A DNA stretch of 64,000 nucleotides. Source: Eucalyptus grandis. Lineage: Eukaryota > Streptophyta > Magnoliopsida > Myrtales > Myrtaceae. The translations under genes were made by a program, and so were the position numbers. The DNA is taken from positions 18,228,001-18,292,000 of the forward strand of contig NC_052620.1 of the NCBI RefSeq assembly GCF_016545825.1, written 5' to 3'. Shown piece by piece: positions 22,772 through 33,500 of this stretch. The notes beneath the pieces are model-generated. The model did not search any database, was not told the DNA's origin, and worked only from the letters and a program-made list of their open reading frames with translations. Position 1 is the stretch's first letter; each line of letters begins with the position of its first letter.

Positions 22772-23971
22772 TGAGAGTGCTAGTATGAACACCTAGAGGG
22801 GGGTGAATAGGTGTTTAAGATAAATCTTGGCAAATATATGCGGAATAAAATAAACTTCAAACAAAGGAGTTAAGGAAGAGAATAAGAACACAAGATTTAT
22901 AATGGTTCGGCTTAATCCAAGCCTACGTCCACTCTCCCACGTTAACAGCCTTCTTGGCTGGATTACACTATGCAATCAACAAGAGATTACAACTTTGAGT
23001 GCAAACACTTAGTAGATCACACTATGTCACTAAGTCACTCTTTTGGTATTTCTCTCACGATCACAAACGTTTAAGCTCTCAAAAGACAAGTATATGATCG
23101 AAGGTCGCTCAGACTTTGGAATTATAAATTTTACGCTCTATCTCTTACTTGCTCATCAGTCCTTCATCTCCTTAAATACTTCTCAACTTCCAAACTAGCC
23201 GTTTGACAGTATCCCAGAGAATCGTCTTCCAATATACCCATTGGACAGCTCTGTATCTAGAAGATTTGGTAGCCGTTGAGTGACAAAGATAGAATCCCAA
23301 ATTGATTCCGATCGCCCATACAAACGAAATCTTGGTTTCCATAAGTAAAGCTTCTTCGTATAGAAAGTTATTGTCTTCAAGATCCAATCATCAATCAAAT
23401 AGATTGAGTCAATCAAATCAATCTTGATGTGGAATCCAAACCAGATCACTAGCCGTTATATGATTGGGCTTGAGTTACGTTCTGTCGAGTTCTGGATGTA
23501 AAGTCTCGAGAGCAATAGACTTTACAATCTCGAGTCCGAGTGTGATAGACTTTGCAATCTGAGTCCGAGCATATTCTCGCTTCCGAACAGATTTAGTTTT
23601 AAGGTCTCGAACACCATCCGAATAAGTTCGGCTCCAACATAGAGTCTGTCTTCCGGTTCAGCTTCAGATAGAGTCCGTCTTCGGTTCATCATTCACGTTC
23701 AGTCCGGAATTTGTCGAATGAGCAGACTTCGATGTAGAATAGACTTTGACACTAAAGTCTGGCAATCTTCAGACTTTGACACAGAAGTCTGGAAATCTTC
23801 AGAATATACTTTGGACATGTGTTATGTTCAGTCTTCTGGCAATCTTCTGACTTTGACAATATCCTTTACATGTTCTATCATCTGCATGGTCTTTTCCTTA
23901 ACCATTAAACATGTTAGTAGCCTTTAATTTATTTTGTCATCTTCAAAACATCATAAGGGATTTCCCTAACA
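22772..23971 (+). mobile_element. LTR-D: 1.2 kb solo LTR
   Basis: It begins TGAGAGTGCTAG, ends TTTCCCTAACA and is flanked by CTCAT at 22767-22771 and 23972-23976, a perfect 5-bp target duplication. It contains the phrase CACCTAGAGGGGGGTGAATA near its start, a sequence I recall from the ends of widespread plant LTR retrotransposons (recalled, not checked). Its second half has repeated GACTTTGACA and AGTCTGG units. No internal region is present. It is the youngest layer of the stack pararetrovirus - LINE - hAT - LTR-D. Confidence 0.75.
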
Positions 23972-24134
23972 CTCATCTGTGTTCATCTGCTTTCTCATCG
24001 CGCCATCGCCAGCTCCCTATCGTGCCATCGTCTGTCGTTCCATCGCCAGCTCCCATTGCTTTATTTCATCCATCCCCGGCTTCCTCATTTGTAAGCTCGC
24101 AAATTTCGTCGGTTTTTCTAAAATTTTCTTTCGG

Positions 24135-24852
24135 ATTAAAGCTACTAGGGAGCCAAGCATCACATTCTTGGTTGTAAAGTTCGATGGTATACTTGGACTT
24201 GGGTTTAAAGAGACTCAGTGGGTGATGCTACTCCTGTGTGGTAAGTCAGTGCATGTCCACGACTAACTGTTAGATGCCTTTCAACACCTTCAGGAGTGTA
24301 TGTACAAACCAATGTCTTATCATTTGAAATTATTCCTTTCCTTTGTACCTTTATTGAATCTCTAAATTAGAGGATATGTGCAGGTATAAAAAGGTCAATC
24401 AAGGGCTTATCAAGGAGCCAATATTTTCATTTTGGTTAAATCGCAACACTGAAGGGGAAGAAGGAGGTGAAATTGTGTTTGGTGGGGCTAATTCTAGTTA
24501 CTATAAGCCATAAGGGAGAGCATACATATGTTCCTATGACTTAGAAATGCTATTGGCAGGTTGGCTACCAAGACCTAATAGGTTTTTTGTCCATACTTCG
24601 GGTATTCCATTTAAGTGTCTATTTAATTGGTTCTTTTTTCAATTAACAGTTTAAGATGGCTGATGTCCTCATTGGAAATGAAACTACTGGTAAGTGTTTA
24701 TGCATATTGTTATTATGCGTTTCTAGATCAATTACCATTCTTTTCCTCCTCCTTATGGCATTAAGTCATTACAAACTCTCTTTTTAAGATTTTGTGCTAG
24801 TGGTTGTTCGGCCATTGCAGATTCTGGGACCTCCTTGTTGGCAAGCCCTACT
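24135..24852 (+). pseudogene. Captured fragment of a plant vacuolar-type aspartic protease (pepsin family A1)
   Basis: Four exon-like blocks keep splice signals: about 24135-24240 ([16 protein letters not shown], donor GTAAGT), 24384-24559 ([19 protein letters not shown], acceptor TGCAG, donor GT), 24650-24689 (ADVLIGNETTG, donor GTAAGT) and 24789-24852 (GCSAIADSGTSLLASPT, donor GTAAGT). These match consecutive segments of phytepsin/cardosin-type proteases, including the second catalytic Asp in ADSGTS. The N-terminal half with the first catalytic DTG, the plant-specific insert and the C-terminus are absent. A one-base loss in block 1 and a TAG in block 2 make it a pseudogene. Introns are retained, so it was copied from genomic DNA, not mRNA. 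It lies within the hAT element. Confidence 0.8.
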
Positions 24853-26944
24853 GTAAGTTTCATAAGTAGTGAGAAATTACCATTGTTCATTATATTGACA
24901 AATCCTTTTACACGTTGAACAGTGTACATGTGCCTGAGTGGCAGATTCAATATATTTGACTATTATCATATTCTGCATTATTCGAATTTATATTTGTGAA
25001 TAAACTTGATTAGTTTAGTGTTTGAAAGGGATGAAAATTTAAATAGGTAGTCAATCTTTATTTCTTGTTTTATTGGTTTCACTTTTTAACTTTTATATCA
25101 GAGGGAAAAACTTATTTAGTTCTATAATGTGAGAGGAATACAATAGGAACTCATCTTTCATTTCTGTATTCACTAGCTTCTTTATTTGAGATAATTATGC
25201 AGATATTTTCCAAGAGCTTTGAATGATACATGGCTTAAATTAACTTTTGTTGATTGAACATGATACTAGCAAATGGGTTTCATCATCTGTTCTATTGCCG
25301 TAAAATCTCCTTAGACCATATTAATCCGTTGTGGAAAGTGAACTATTAAGATGATGATAAGGTAGGGCACCTTTAGATATTCTCATTCAGTGGCAATGGT
25401 TATTATGATCAATAGTTTTTTTATTTATATAATATCTGATTACTTGGTGCTGCGCTGGATTTGGTTGACAGTTCTTCATTTTAGGGTTGTCTTTTGTCTT
25501 GTCACCTTAGATGCTTCCACTTGGAACCATCATATAAGTAAGACTCACCCATAAGCTCAATTGTCATGAGCAAATCAACCTTAATGTTGCCTTTAAATTT
25601 GAGGATAACAATATGGGAAGTTGAGAGGGAAAGGTTGGCTAAAATTGGGGACTATTTATCAGTGTGGATTGGCTTATGCTGATCGAGATTGTAAACGCTT
25701 TATCTTACAGATGAGTGCTGTACAACAATTTTTATGCAAAACAGGTTCCAATATAAATAGGGTTAACCCTAATCCCGAACCGGAAAAACAGGGTGGGTCG
25801 GAAATAGGGTCTAATGCAAATAGGGTCGAGTACAAGGTTCAAAAAAAGAGAACCGATTATAACAGGGTCGGGTACAGGGTTCAGGTCTAGACCCTACCCA
25901 CCCTGGACTCAATCATCCCTACTCTAAATGGGCACTATTCACGGGTGCTCTTTGCTGGGCATTTTTGGCACTGTTCATCCATCCGGTATCCTGTTCGTTT
26001 CCAGAGTTTTAGCCGTCCATTTGGGACAAAATTTGGAGGACAGGTCTTCTGACCTTCCTCTTCTTCTTCACCGAACGGTTTTCCCTGATTTGGTCTACAA
26101 GTCAAGATCTCCTCCGCCCTAGGGCATGCTCGCGATTCTGCTCTACTGGTCTGGGTTTTGCTCGGTGTTGGTGGCTCAGCTAGTCATTTGGCCCGTGCTT
26201 TGGAGGTCAAGGTCGCCCACCATACCTCCTCTACCCCATTAAGCCTCTTCTTCCAGTTCTGCCTCTAAGCTCATATCTCGCTTACTCTTGTGAGTCGCGA
26301 ACTATTCCTGCAAGTTTGCTGGTGCTCAGCCTATGTGTCTTGGTCATTCGCTGGGGCTAAGACTGGGAAGATAGGCGCGATTTGTCTTCCTCCTATTCCA
26401 CACGAAGCTACATCCCCTGTTTTGGCCTGCCCCCTCTCTAGCCTCCTTCGACGCGTTCGAACCATTACTTTCCCGCCCCAATTTGGTTGCTGCTGCGTCT
26501 GGTGTTGTTTGCTGGGCCATCTCTGAGCAGGCATGACTTGCTTAATCTCCTTCTTTATCCTGCTGAAGCCTGCCCTGGTATGTACCATGCCTTCTAATGG
26601 TCTTCTTGTGGTAGTGTGTGGGTTGCATATTAGGTGTTTGTGTTATGGCCTCTTCCACTTTTGGTGTGGATGGCCTTTCTCGCGAGGCCCAGCAAGTTGC
26701 TAGCACCTCAATGGGGGTGAACCCCCTCCTCCCGTGCCCACGTTGGCATGCCCTCTATGCCTTTAGGTTAGTCCGACTCCTACAAGTCGGGCCTTGCAAG
26801 TCCGAGTGACAATCAGAAAGCGCCAAAGGCCCTAAGCCTGTTTGGGTCGTTCTCGTGGCCAAAGCCATGCTCGGTTCTCCTCCAAGCGACCGCACATCAC
26901 TGCCTAGCAACCAGGAGACTCGAACCCTACCCCTGCCCACTCTT

Positions 26945-28270
26945 GGGCGAATGTTACACGGCTTGCTATGAAAGGATACGACATATCCTATGCTCCCCCT
27001 TCCTTTGTGGATAACAAGTTGATTGTCCATCTCTTGGAGAAAGTTTTGGAGGCAATCGATCCCAAGTGGCACGAGTGTCTCATTGGGTACTATGTTGGAA
27101 AGAAGTTTCCCTTCAAATTCACGGAACAAGTATTGATGCAGACTTAGGGCTTGAAGCTTGTGGAGGTGATGGCGGATAATCAAGGTTTCTTTTTCTTTCA
27201 TATCTTGGACTCGGCTTTTTAGCAAAGGATCCTTGAAGATGGGCCCCTCATGGTGGCAAGGGTGCTCCTCATATTACAGCAATGGCGACCACTCTTGGAA
27301 TTAAAGAGAGATAATCGAACCTCTGTTCCAGCCTAGATTAGATTGAAGAACCTTCCTTTTGATTTGTGGTCAGCGCCGGCAATTAATGGCATTACGAGTG
27401 CGGTTGGTAAACCCCATTTATGTCGATCAATGCATAGAGCAATTGAAGATGCTTTCTTTTGCGAGGGTGTGCGTAGAGATTTATGCTAAACAACCGAGGT
27501 GCACCTCGGTGGACGTGGTCTTGAATGGGGTTTCACGCTCGATTGCTATTGAGTACGAATGAAAGACGATTGAATGCCCTATTTGTGGCGCTTTCGGGCA
27601 CAGGTGTGAGGAGGTCACAGCCAATGTCAACCCGAACAGAGTCTTGTAGCAGGCTCAGCCCATCACCGGCCCTTTCGTCTCTGCCTAGGGCCCTGATCCT
27701 GCTTCGGTCGTGGTTGAGAACCCAGAGGTGTCGCAGCAAGGTTGGAAGTCAGGTCAAGGGGAAAAAGAAGAAGCCATTGCAATCGAGGAAGGGTCCCTCA
27801 TCCCGCCCGTCTTTCACCAGTGAAGTGGGCAGTATCCTTAAGCTCAAGGACTCCACCTTTGAAAAGGGTTGCCCCCTTCCTCTTCTCGCAAGTCTTTGAG
27901 GGGTCTTAGATTGTCAAAGCCGGTGTCCCCTCCTTCTAGCCATGTGGAGGAGAGGCTTAGTTCTTTGCTGGAGATCCCCTTTCCTTCTCACGCAGAAGAC
28001 AAAAACCCTGCTGAAGCCTTAACCTTCGGTCCGCTTGGTCCTGGTGATGGTTTGGAGTTCTTGAGCAGCTTTAGTAGCTCTGATGATGACTTACTCTCGC
28101 TTGGCCTTTCCTCGAAGGCTCCTCCTACTTCAAGAAGAGTCAAGACCATTCAAGAGAAGCTATTCGCCCTTGATCCAGCCCCGCCTCCTTCTACGACCCC
28201 TGCTACTTCGGCAGCTAGTAGACAGACCCTAGTAGGTGGAGGTAGGCCTGCACTCCTTACGGTTCTGCTG
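26945..28270 (+). pseudogene. LINE-1 ORF1 (DUF4283/CCHC nucleic-acid-binding protein)
   Basis: The broken frames encode the plant LINE ORF1 pattern: an N-terminal DUF4283-like part with KNLPFDLWS near 27340-27380, then CPICGAFGHRCE near 27575-27610 (a CX2CX4H knuckle), then a long Pro/Ser-rich tail (27700-28270). The protein coats LINE RNA and aids target-primed reverse transcription. In-frame stops, mostly TAG, and several frame changes occur, for example near 27145, 27220 and 27330. A poly-Ser/Asp stretch near 28070-28110 precedes the end. ORF2 starts about 20 bases later. Confidence 0.65.
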
Positions 28271-28289
28271 TATATTATATTATATATCT

Positions 28290-31200
28290 ATGTGTATTGG
28301 TTTTTGGAATGTGAGAGGTCTTGTTGGTCCCTTGAGGCAAGTCGAAGTTAGGAACCTTGTTTCTGCTAATGGTCTTTGTATGTTGGTTTATTAGAGACCA
28401 AAGTGCCGGAGTCTTTGTTTGGTTCCATTTCTGCTAGGCTTTTGTTTGGGTGGAATTGGGTGGCCAATTATGACTCCTCCCATAAGGGTAGGATTTGGGT
28501 TAGTTGGAACCCTTTTTTGGTGAGTTTTGAAGTGGTTTCTTCCAATAGTTAGGTGATCCATGGTAGCTTGAAGTTCCTTATGTCTGGTATATGCTGCTAC
28601 ATCTTGGTGGTATATGCCGAACATACTTTTATAGCTCAAAGGCCTCTATGGGCGGACTTTGTAAAGATGAATGCTTTTTTCTAGGATTTGGCTTGGCTGG
28701 TGGTCGGAGATTTCAATGCCATTAGGGACCCTTCTAATCGGTTTGGGAGCTCTGACACCTAGATTCTTTCCTTTGATGAATTCAGTCACTGTTTAATTCA
28801 GTCAGAGTTAGAGGACCTAAAGTATGTTGACTTTCGCTTTACTTGATCTACTTCTTCGAGGGTTAACCAGAAGGCTAGGAAGATAGATCGTGTGCTTGTC
28901 AATGCTAAATGGAGCTATGATTTCTCTTACTCGGAAGCGTCTTTTCTGGTGCTTGGCATTTCTGACCATACATCGATGGTGGTTAAAGTGTTGCAACCAA
29001 TTTTTCGAAGAAAGCCTTTTAAATTCTTTAATTTATGGACTAAACACTCGTCCTTCCATGACATTGTTTTGTAAGTATGGGAGAGCCCAGGTGATGGGGT
29101 TCCCATGTATAGATTGGTGAGTAAGCTGAATGCCCTTAAAGGCTGGTTGAAGCAACTCAATAGTCTTTTTCTAATATCTCCGAGAGGGTTGCTAATGTGA
29201 GGAATGCTTTAAGGCTCACCCAGATTGGCCTTCAGCAGTACCCAACCAGCTAGCTTCTTGCAGAGTTGGAGAAGACTCATCGAAGGACTTTTGTGGAGTT
29301 GAGGAATCAGGAAGAGTCCTTTAAACAGAAGTCCAGGATCAGGTGGCTCAAGGAAGGTGACCGGAATACCAAATTCTTTCATCACTCCATCAATAGGAGA
29401 CAACTGAGGAAAATGATTCTATTTATTATGAATACCTCTGGTAATATTGTTTTGGACCCGAGCTTAGTTCAACAGACCTTCGTCTCTCATTTTCAGGAGC
29501 TCTTGGCACCGTGCATGTTGTCTTCCAAACCCTTTTTGTTGGATCTTCAAGAGGTCATTTGGTGTCCTCTCAAGGAGGAACATGTTAGATTTCTCTCTTG
29601 TCCCTTCATTGATGCAGAGATTCATGATACATTGTTCTTCCTTGCTCAGGGGAAGGCTCCAAGGCCAGATGGATTTGGAGTCGAGTTTTTTAAGCATAAT
29701 TAGGAGATGGTAAGGCTCCAAGAGACAATATTCTTCTTGCCCAGGAGCTGCTTGTGGGATTCCATCTTGGTCCATACGTTCCTAAGTGTGCTGTCAAGGT
29801 GGATTTTTAGAAAGCTTATGATACGGTGGACTAAGATTTTCTAGAGCTGATTCTTCGTGAGTTTTGATTCTCGGACCACCTAGTTCGGCTTATCATGGTA
29901 TGTGTGCGGACTCCAAAATTTTCTATTTCCTTGAATGGCAAACTTCATGGGTTTTTCCCTAGTGGCCGAGGCCTTCGTTAAGGGGATCTCATCTCTCCCT
30001 ATCTTTTCACTTTGGATATGGAGGTCTTCTTTGGGATCCTTAGTGCTCGTGCTAGGCAACCGGGATTCAAGTTTTTCTGAAGATGCAAGGCTGTGTGTTT
30101 ATCTCAACTATTCTTTGCGGACGATGTATTCCTGTTTTGCGGAGTTGATTTGGTCTCGATCTCTCTCTTGAAGGAAGGTTTGGATAGCTTCTCCGCATGG
30201 AGTGGTCTAAGGCCTAACACCAATAAAAGTGAGATCTTTCTTGCTGGAGGGTCGGTTGAATTGCGGAATGAGATTTTTCTTGCCCTTGGTTTCCTTAAAG
30301 GGAAGTTGGTGGCGTGTTATTTGGGAGTTCCTATTATCTCATCAAGCCTCGGCAAGGCGGACTGTGTTTCCCTAGTTGATCTTGTCACGACCAAGGTTCA
30401 ATCCTGGACTTAGTGCTTTCTTTCCTTTACTGACCGTCTTCAACTAAAAAGGTCAATACTTCATGCGATCCAAGCTTATTGGGCGAGTGTTTTTACTATC
30501 TCATCAAGTCTCAGCAAAGCGGACTGTGTTTCCCTAGTTGATCGTGTCACGACTAGGGTTCAATCCTGGACTTAGCGCTTTCTTTCCTTTGCTGACTGTC
30601 TTTAGCTAAAAAGGTCAGTACTTCATGCGATCCAAGCTTATTGGGCGAGTGTTTTTACTATCCTAGTTACAGTGCTGGACCGTATCAAGTAGATCCTAAG
30701 ACAATTTCTCTGGAAGGGCCCAAGCCTAGGGAGGGGTGGAGCCAAAGTTTCCCGGGAAGACTTGTGCCTTCTGAAGGAGGAAGGAGGGCTAGGCATTCGT
30801 AGATTAAGGGATTGTAACAAGGCAGCGATGCTGAAGCACATCTAGATTCTGTTCACGGACAATGAATCCTTGTGGTGCAAGTGGATTCATACGACGTTCC
30901 AGAAAAGGAAGCATTTTAGGGTGGTTAGTAAGCCTACTGTCTGCTTTTGGGCCTGGAAGAGAATCCTCAATCTCAGGACCGAATTCCGACTCTCCTTTCT
31001 CTAGAGGGTAGGTGATGGCCTTTCTGTCTCCTTCTGGTTTGACCATTGGCACCCGAGAGGCCCCCTAAACCTTTTAATATCGGACTCTTTGATCTATAGC
31101 TTTGGTTTTACCCAGGCATGCTACAGTGGCGGATTTTTTTTCACCGTCTGGCCAGTCCATGAGGATAGTTTTAGAGTCTTGGGAGCAGCCTATTCCTATC

Positions 31201-31820
31201 CTTTCTTAGGTACCGGATTGTTTTACTTGGCTACCGCATCGGTGTGGCATGCCATCAGAAGAAAGAAAGCTTGAGTTGATTGGGCTTCCTTAATCTGTAA
31301 CAATGTTATCGATCCGAGATATCAGTTCAATCTCTGGCTTATTACTAAGAACCGTCTTCTCACCCAGGCCTTGCTTTTATCGTACGGTAAGATTGGGGAT
31401 GTATTGTGTGCTTTTTGCAAGCTGACGCTAGATTCCATCAATCATCTATTTTTTGGTTGTTACATCACAGCCAACTTTGCCTACTTTTGGGCTACTAGAT
31501 GCAACCTCCCTTGGCATAACAGGGCTTGGTCGGAGAATCTTTGATGGGCGTGGAAGTTTCTATCTGGTAAGGACTTCTATTGTTCCATTGCCCGCTTTTC
31601 CTTTGGTGCTCTTTGTCACCTTATTTGGAAGTACAGGAACAAGAATTTGTTTAGAGAGCATACTTTGGCGGCTCCAGCCGTGAAAAACCATCTCATTAAA
31701 GTGGTTAAGGATAAGGCCTTAACATTTAGAAATGTTGAGGATAACCCGAGAAGCAGGAGAGTTCAACATAGCTGGGGGATTGATCCTTGCATCTTCTCTT
31801 CTACTCCTGCGGATCCGTAG
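28290..31820 (+). pseudogene. LINE-1 ORF2 (endonuclease, reverse transcriptase, zf-RVT)
   Basis: ATG at 28290 starts MCIGFWNVRGLVGP, the L1 endonuclease opening. Further endonuclease motifs follow: E-T-K (28395), VVGDFNAIRD (28699-28730), KIDRVLVNA (28880-28910) and SDHTSM (28961-28980). The reverse transcriptase has GKAP-PDG (29650-29680), KAYD (29812-29823), F-A-D-D (30115-30126) in place of YADD, and LGVPI (30322-30336). Sequence between the PDG motif and DNILLAQELL is short, so a large part of the fingers domain is deleted near 29700-29725. A 162-bp tandem copy lies at 30335-30658. A C-terminal zf-RVT-like part (31230-31680) follows. At least 15 stops, many of them TAG. No RNase H domain is seen. 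Confidence 0.75.
30335..30658 (+). repeat. In-frame 162-bp tandem duplication inside LINE-1 ORF2
   Basis: Two copies begin with TATCTCATCAAG at 30335 and 30497 and run to GCGAGTGTTTTTACTATC. The period of 162 bp is 54 codons. The copies differ at several bases, so the duplication is not recent, and it kept the reading frame. Confidence 0.9.
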
Positions 31821-32283
31821 TGTTCCTTATTTGTGGGTGCTATAGTTGCTGCTGGATGGCTCAAGGATGCTGAGATCTCACTATTGGGGTCGTGGTACGA
31901 GTGGTGGATTTGTTGTTTGGTAATCTATTAGCTCGGATCGATCCGCTGCTGCCATGGATCGCTTGGTTGAGTATTGTTCTTAGAGGATGACTGTGCTCTT
32001 GTCTGGGGGGTTTTTTGAGGTGTGGGCTGCCATTGTTTGGCTAGCTGGTTTCCTTCTTTTGTTTGCTGGTTGTTGTCCCGGTTGTTGCCTTGGTTGTGCT
32101 AGGAGTAGCCATGTGGCTAGTTGTGCCTTTGTTGGCTTCTCTTTTTTTATTTTTTTCTCGGTACCCTTCCATTCATTATGCCTTTGTCTCATTTTGAGTG
32201 TAAGTTTTGGTGCCATGACAGCTTGTATATATTGGTTAAAGCTCTATAGAATTATTACTTTCACCAAAAAAGAGACTCTAAAT

Positions 32284-33010
32284 TAATCTAACTTGAAACC
32301 CTTGATCTGATCCTCTAGACCCTTTTGGAGTCACATGCCAAAAACCACTTGGAGTTTCTTGCCAAGTATTCCAATCGTTTGTGAAAAAACACTGAGTTTT
32401 CATTAAATTGCCCTTTAAGAAGAATGAGGATGTCAACTGAACCAAAGCAAGCCCCATATGAATGAATCCATCAAATCTGTAATTAACCCATGAAGAATTC
32501 AAAGATCTCATCCAGCAAGGACTTATTGAACCCACAAACTCATAGTGGGCATGTGAAGCATTTTACGTGGAAAAACATGCTAAACAAGTCAAAGGAGAAA
32601 AGAGATTGGTCATCAATTACCAATTTCTTAATTTGTTCCTCCAAGATGATAAGTTTCATTTATCCATCAAGAAAACTTCATTCTCCAGTCCATCAAATGC
32701 AAAAATGTACTCGAAGTTCGACCTAAAGGCAAGATTCTGACAACTTGGAATCCATCTAGAAGATAGACATAAGACGGCATTCTGCATACCAAACCAACAC
32801 TTCCAGTGGAAGGTCCTTCCTTTGGATTGAAGATAGCACCGTCATTGTTCCAAAAGGCCATGTGCAATATATTTCCTCCAATCAGTGCAAGTGCACAGAT
32901 CTACATCAATGACATATTGCTCTATAGCAAAGACAAAGAGTCTCACTATAAGTTGCTCACTCAATTTGCTCATATTGTCAAGCAACATTACATTATGTTA
33001 TCATAGAAAA
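32284..33010 (+). pseudogene. Pararetroviral reverse transcriptase
   Basis: After the LINE the provirus resumes. The frame at 32806-33006 encodes FGLKIAPSLFQKAM, characteristic of Caulimoviridae reverse transcriptases, and then the catalytic box, which reads Y-I-N-D: the first of the two catalytic Asp residues is Asn. Upstream (32490-32800) further polymerase motifs appear in shifting frames with several stops. The enzyme would copy pregenomic RNA into DNA. This copy is inactive by stops, frameshifts and the changed active site. Confidence 0.7.
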
Positions 33011-33500
33011 AGATGATTGCCCAGACGGATGGCGGTCTAAATACTCAAACAAAAGTTACAGTCTCTACCTCTTCTTCAAATTCCCTCTGAAGGAAAAAGA
33101 ATTCTTTAGATTGATGCTAGTGACAAATATTGGGCACCTTTTCTTTTTGAAGAACAACTTGAGGTAAGAAGAGAATCTATGGACACAAGAGAGGAAGATT
33201 CTCCCAAGTAGAAATTCATTACCATTCTATGTTTAAAGAAATCTTGGCTATCAACTAAGGAATTAAGAAATTCGAATTCCATCTTATAGGTCACCATTTT
33301 CTTGTTGAATTGGACATGTCTTCCTTTCCCCAGATGTTGAAATTCAAATAAAAGACAATTTCACACCCATAGCTTCTAAGGTAGTAAGAATGATTTTCCA
33401 AATTTTCTTTTGAAATGAAACACATGCAGAAAAGAAAAAGAATGTGCTTGTAGATTCTCCAAATAGGTCAGATCAAGCCCCTGTGGAGGAACATGTTCAC
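33011..33500 (+). pseudogene. Pararetroviral RNase H-like region
   Basis: Frames after the reverse transcriptase carry pieces with the RNase H layout: an acidic start near 33110, a Tyr-His-x-x-x-F-K-E-I-L-A stretch near 33210-33245, and hydrophobic strands to about 33320. A Lys-rich end follows at 33420. Several stops and a frame change interrupt it. It follows the polymerase directly, as in caulimovirids. The exact limits are not clear. Confidence 0.5.

Larger units (their letters stand above)
22228..25921. mobile_element. Pack-hAT transposon with captured aspartic protease exons
   Basis: The termini TAGGGGTG and the complement of TAGGGATG, with CTCTAAAT duplicated at 22220-22227 and 25922-25929, are diagnostic of hAT elements (8-bp TSD). 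Both subterminal zones are rich in short GGTTCGGG/GAACCGG-type motifs (22250-22430 and 25740-25900), as is usual for hAT ends. No hAT transposase is seen. The interior holds a GC-rich block (22490-22770 and 23977-24110), a solo LTR (22772-23971) and four exons of a plant aspartic protease with their introns (about 24135-24852). It is inserted exactly in the 5' target duplication of the LINE that begins at 25930. Confidence 0.8.
25930..32270 (+). mobile_element. LINE-1: L1-type non-LTR retrotransposon (6.3 kb)
   Basis: A + strand L1-clade plant LINE with 5' UTR (25930-26940), ORF1 with a CCHC knuckle, ORF2 with endonuclease and reverse transcriptase, and a T-rich 3' region ending in a short A-run at 32265-32270. 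The 13-bp target duplication AGAGACTCTAAAT is at 22215-22227 and 32271-32283. The left copy is now separated from the LINE start by the hAT at 22228-25921. It sits in the pararetrovirus between protease and reverse transcriptase. Many stops, a deletion in the reverse transcriptase and a 162-bp internal duplication show it is dead. Confidence 0.85.

Noticed and set aside
22228..32270. A single 10 kb LINE bounded by the outer AGAGACTCTAAAT copies
   Set aside because: The 8-bp CTCTAAAT duplication and TAGGGRTG ends at 22228 and 25921 show that the first 3.7 kb is a separate hAT element.
32667..32867. 66-codon minus-strand frame
   Set aside because: Antisense shadow of the provirus reverse transcriptase.
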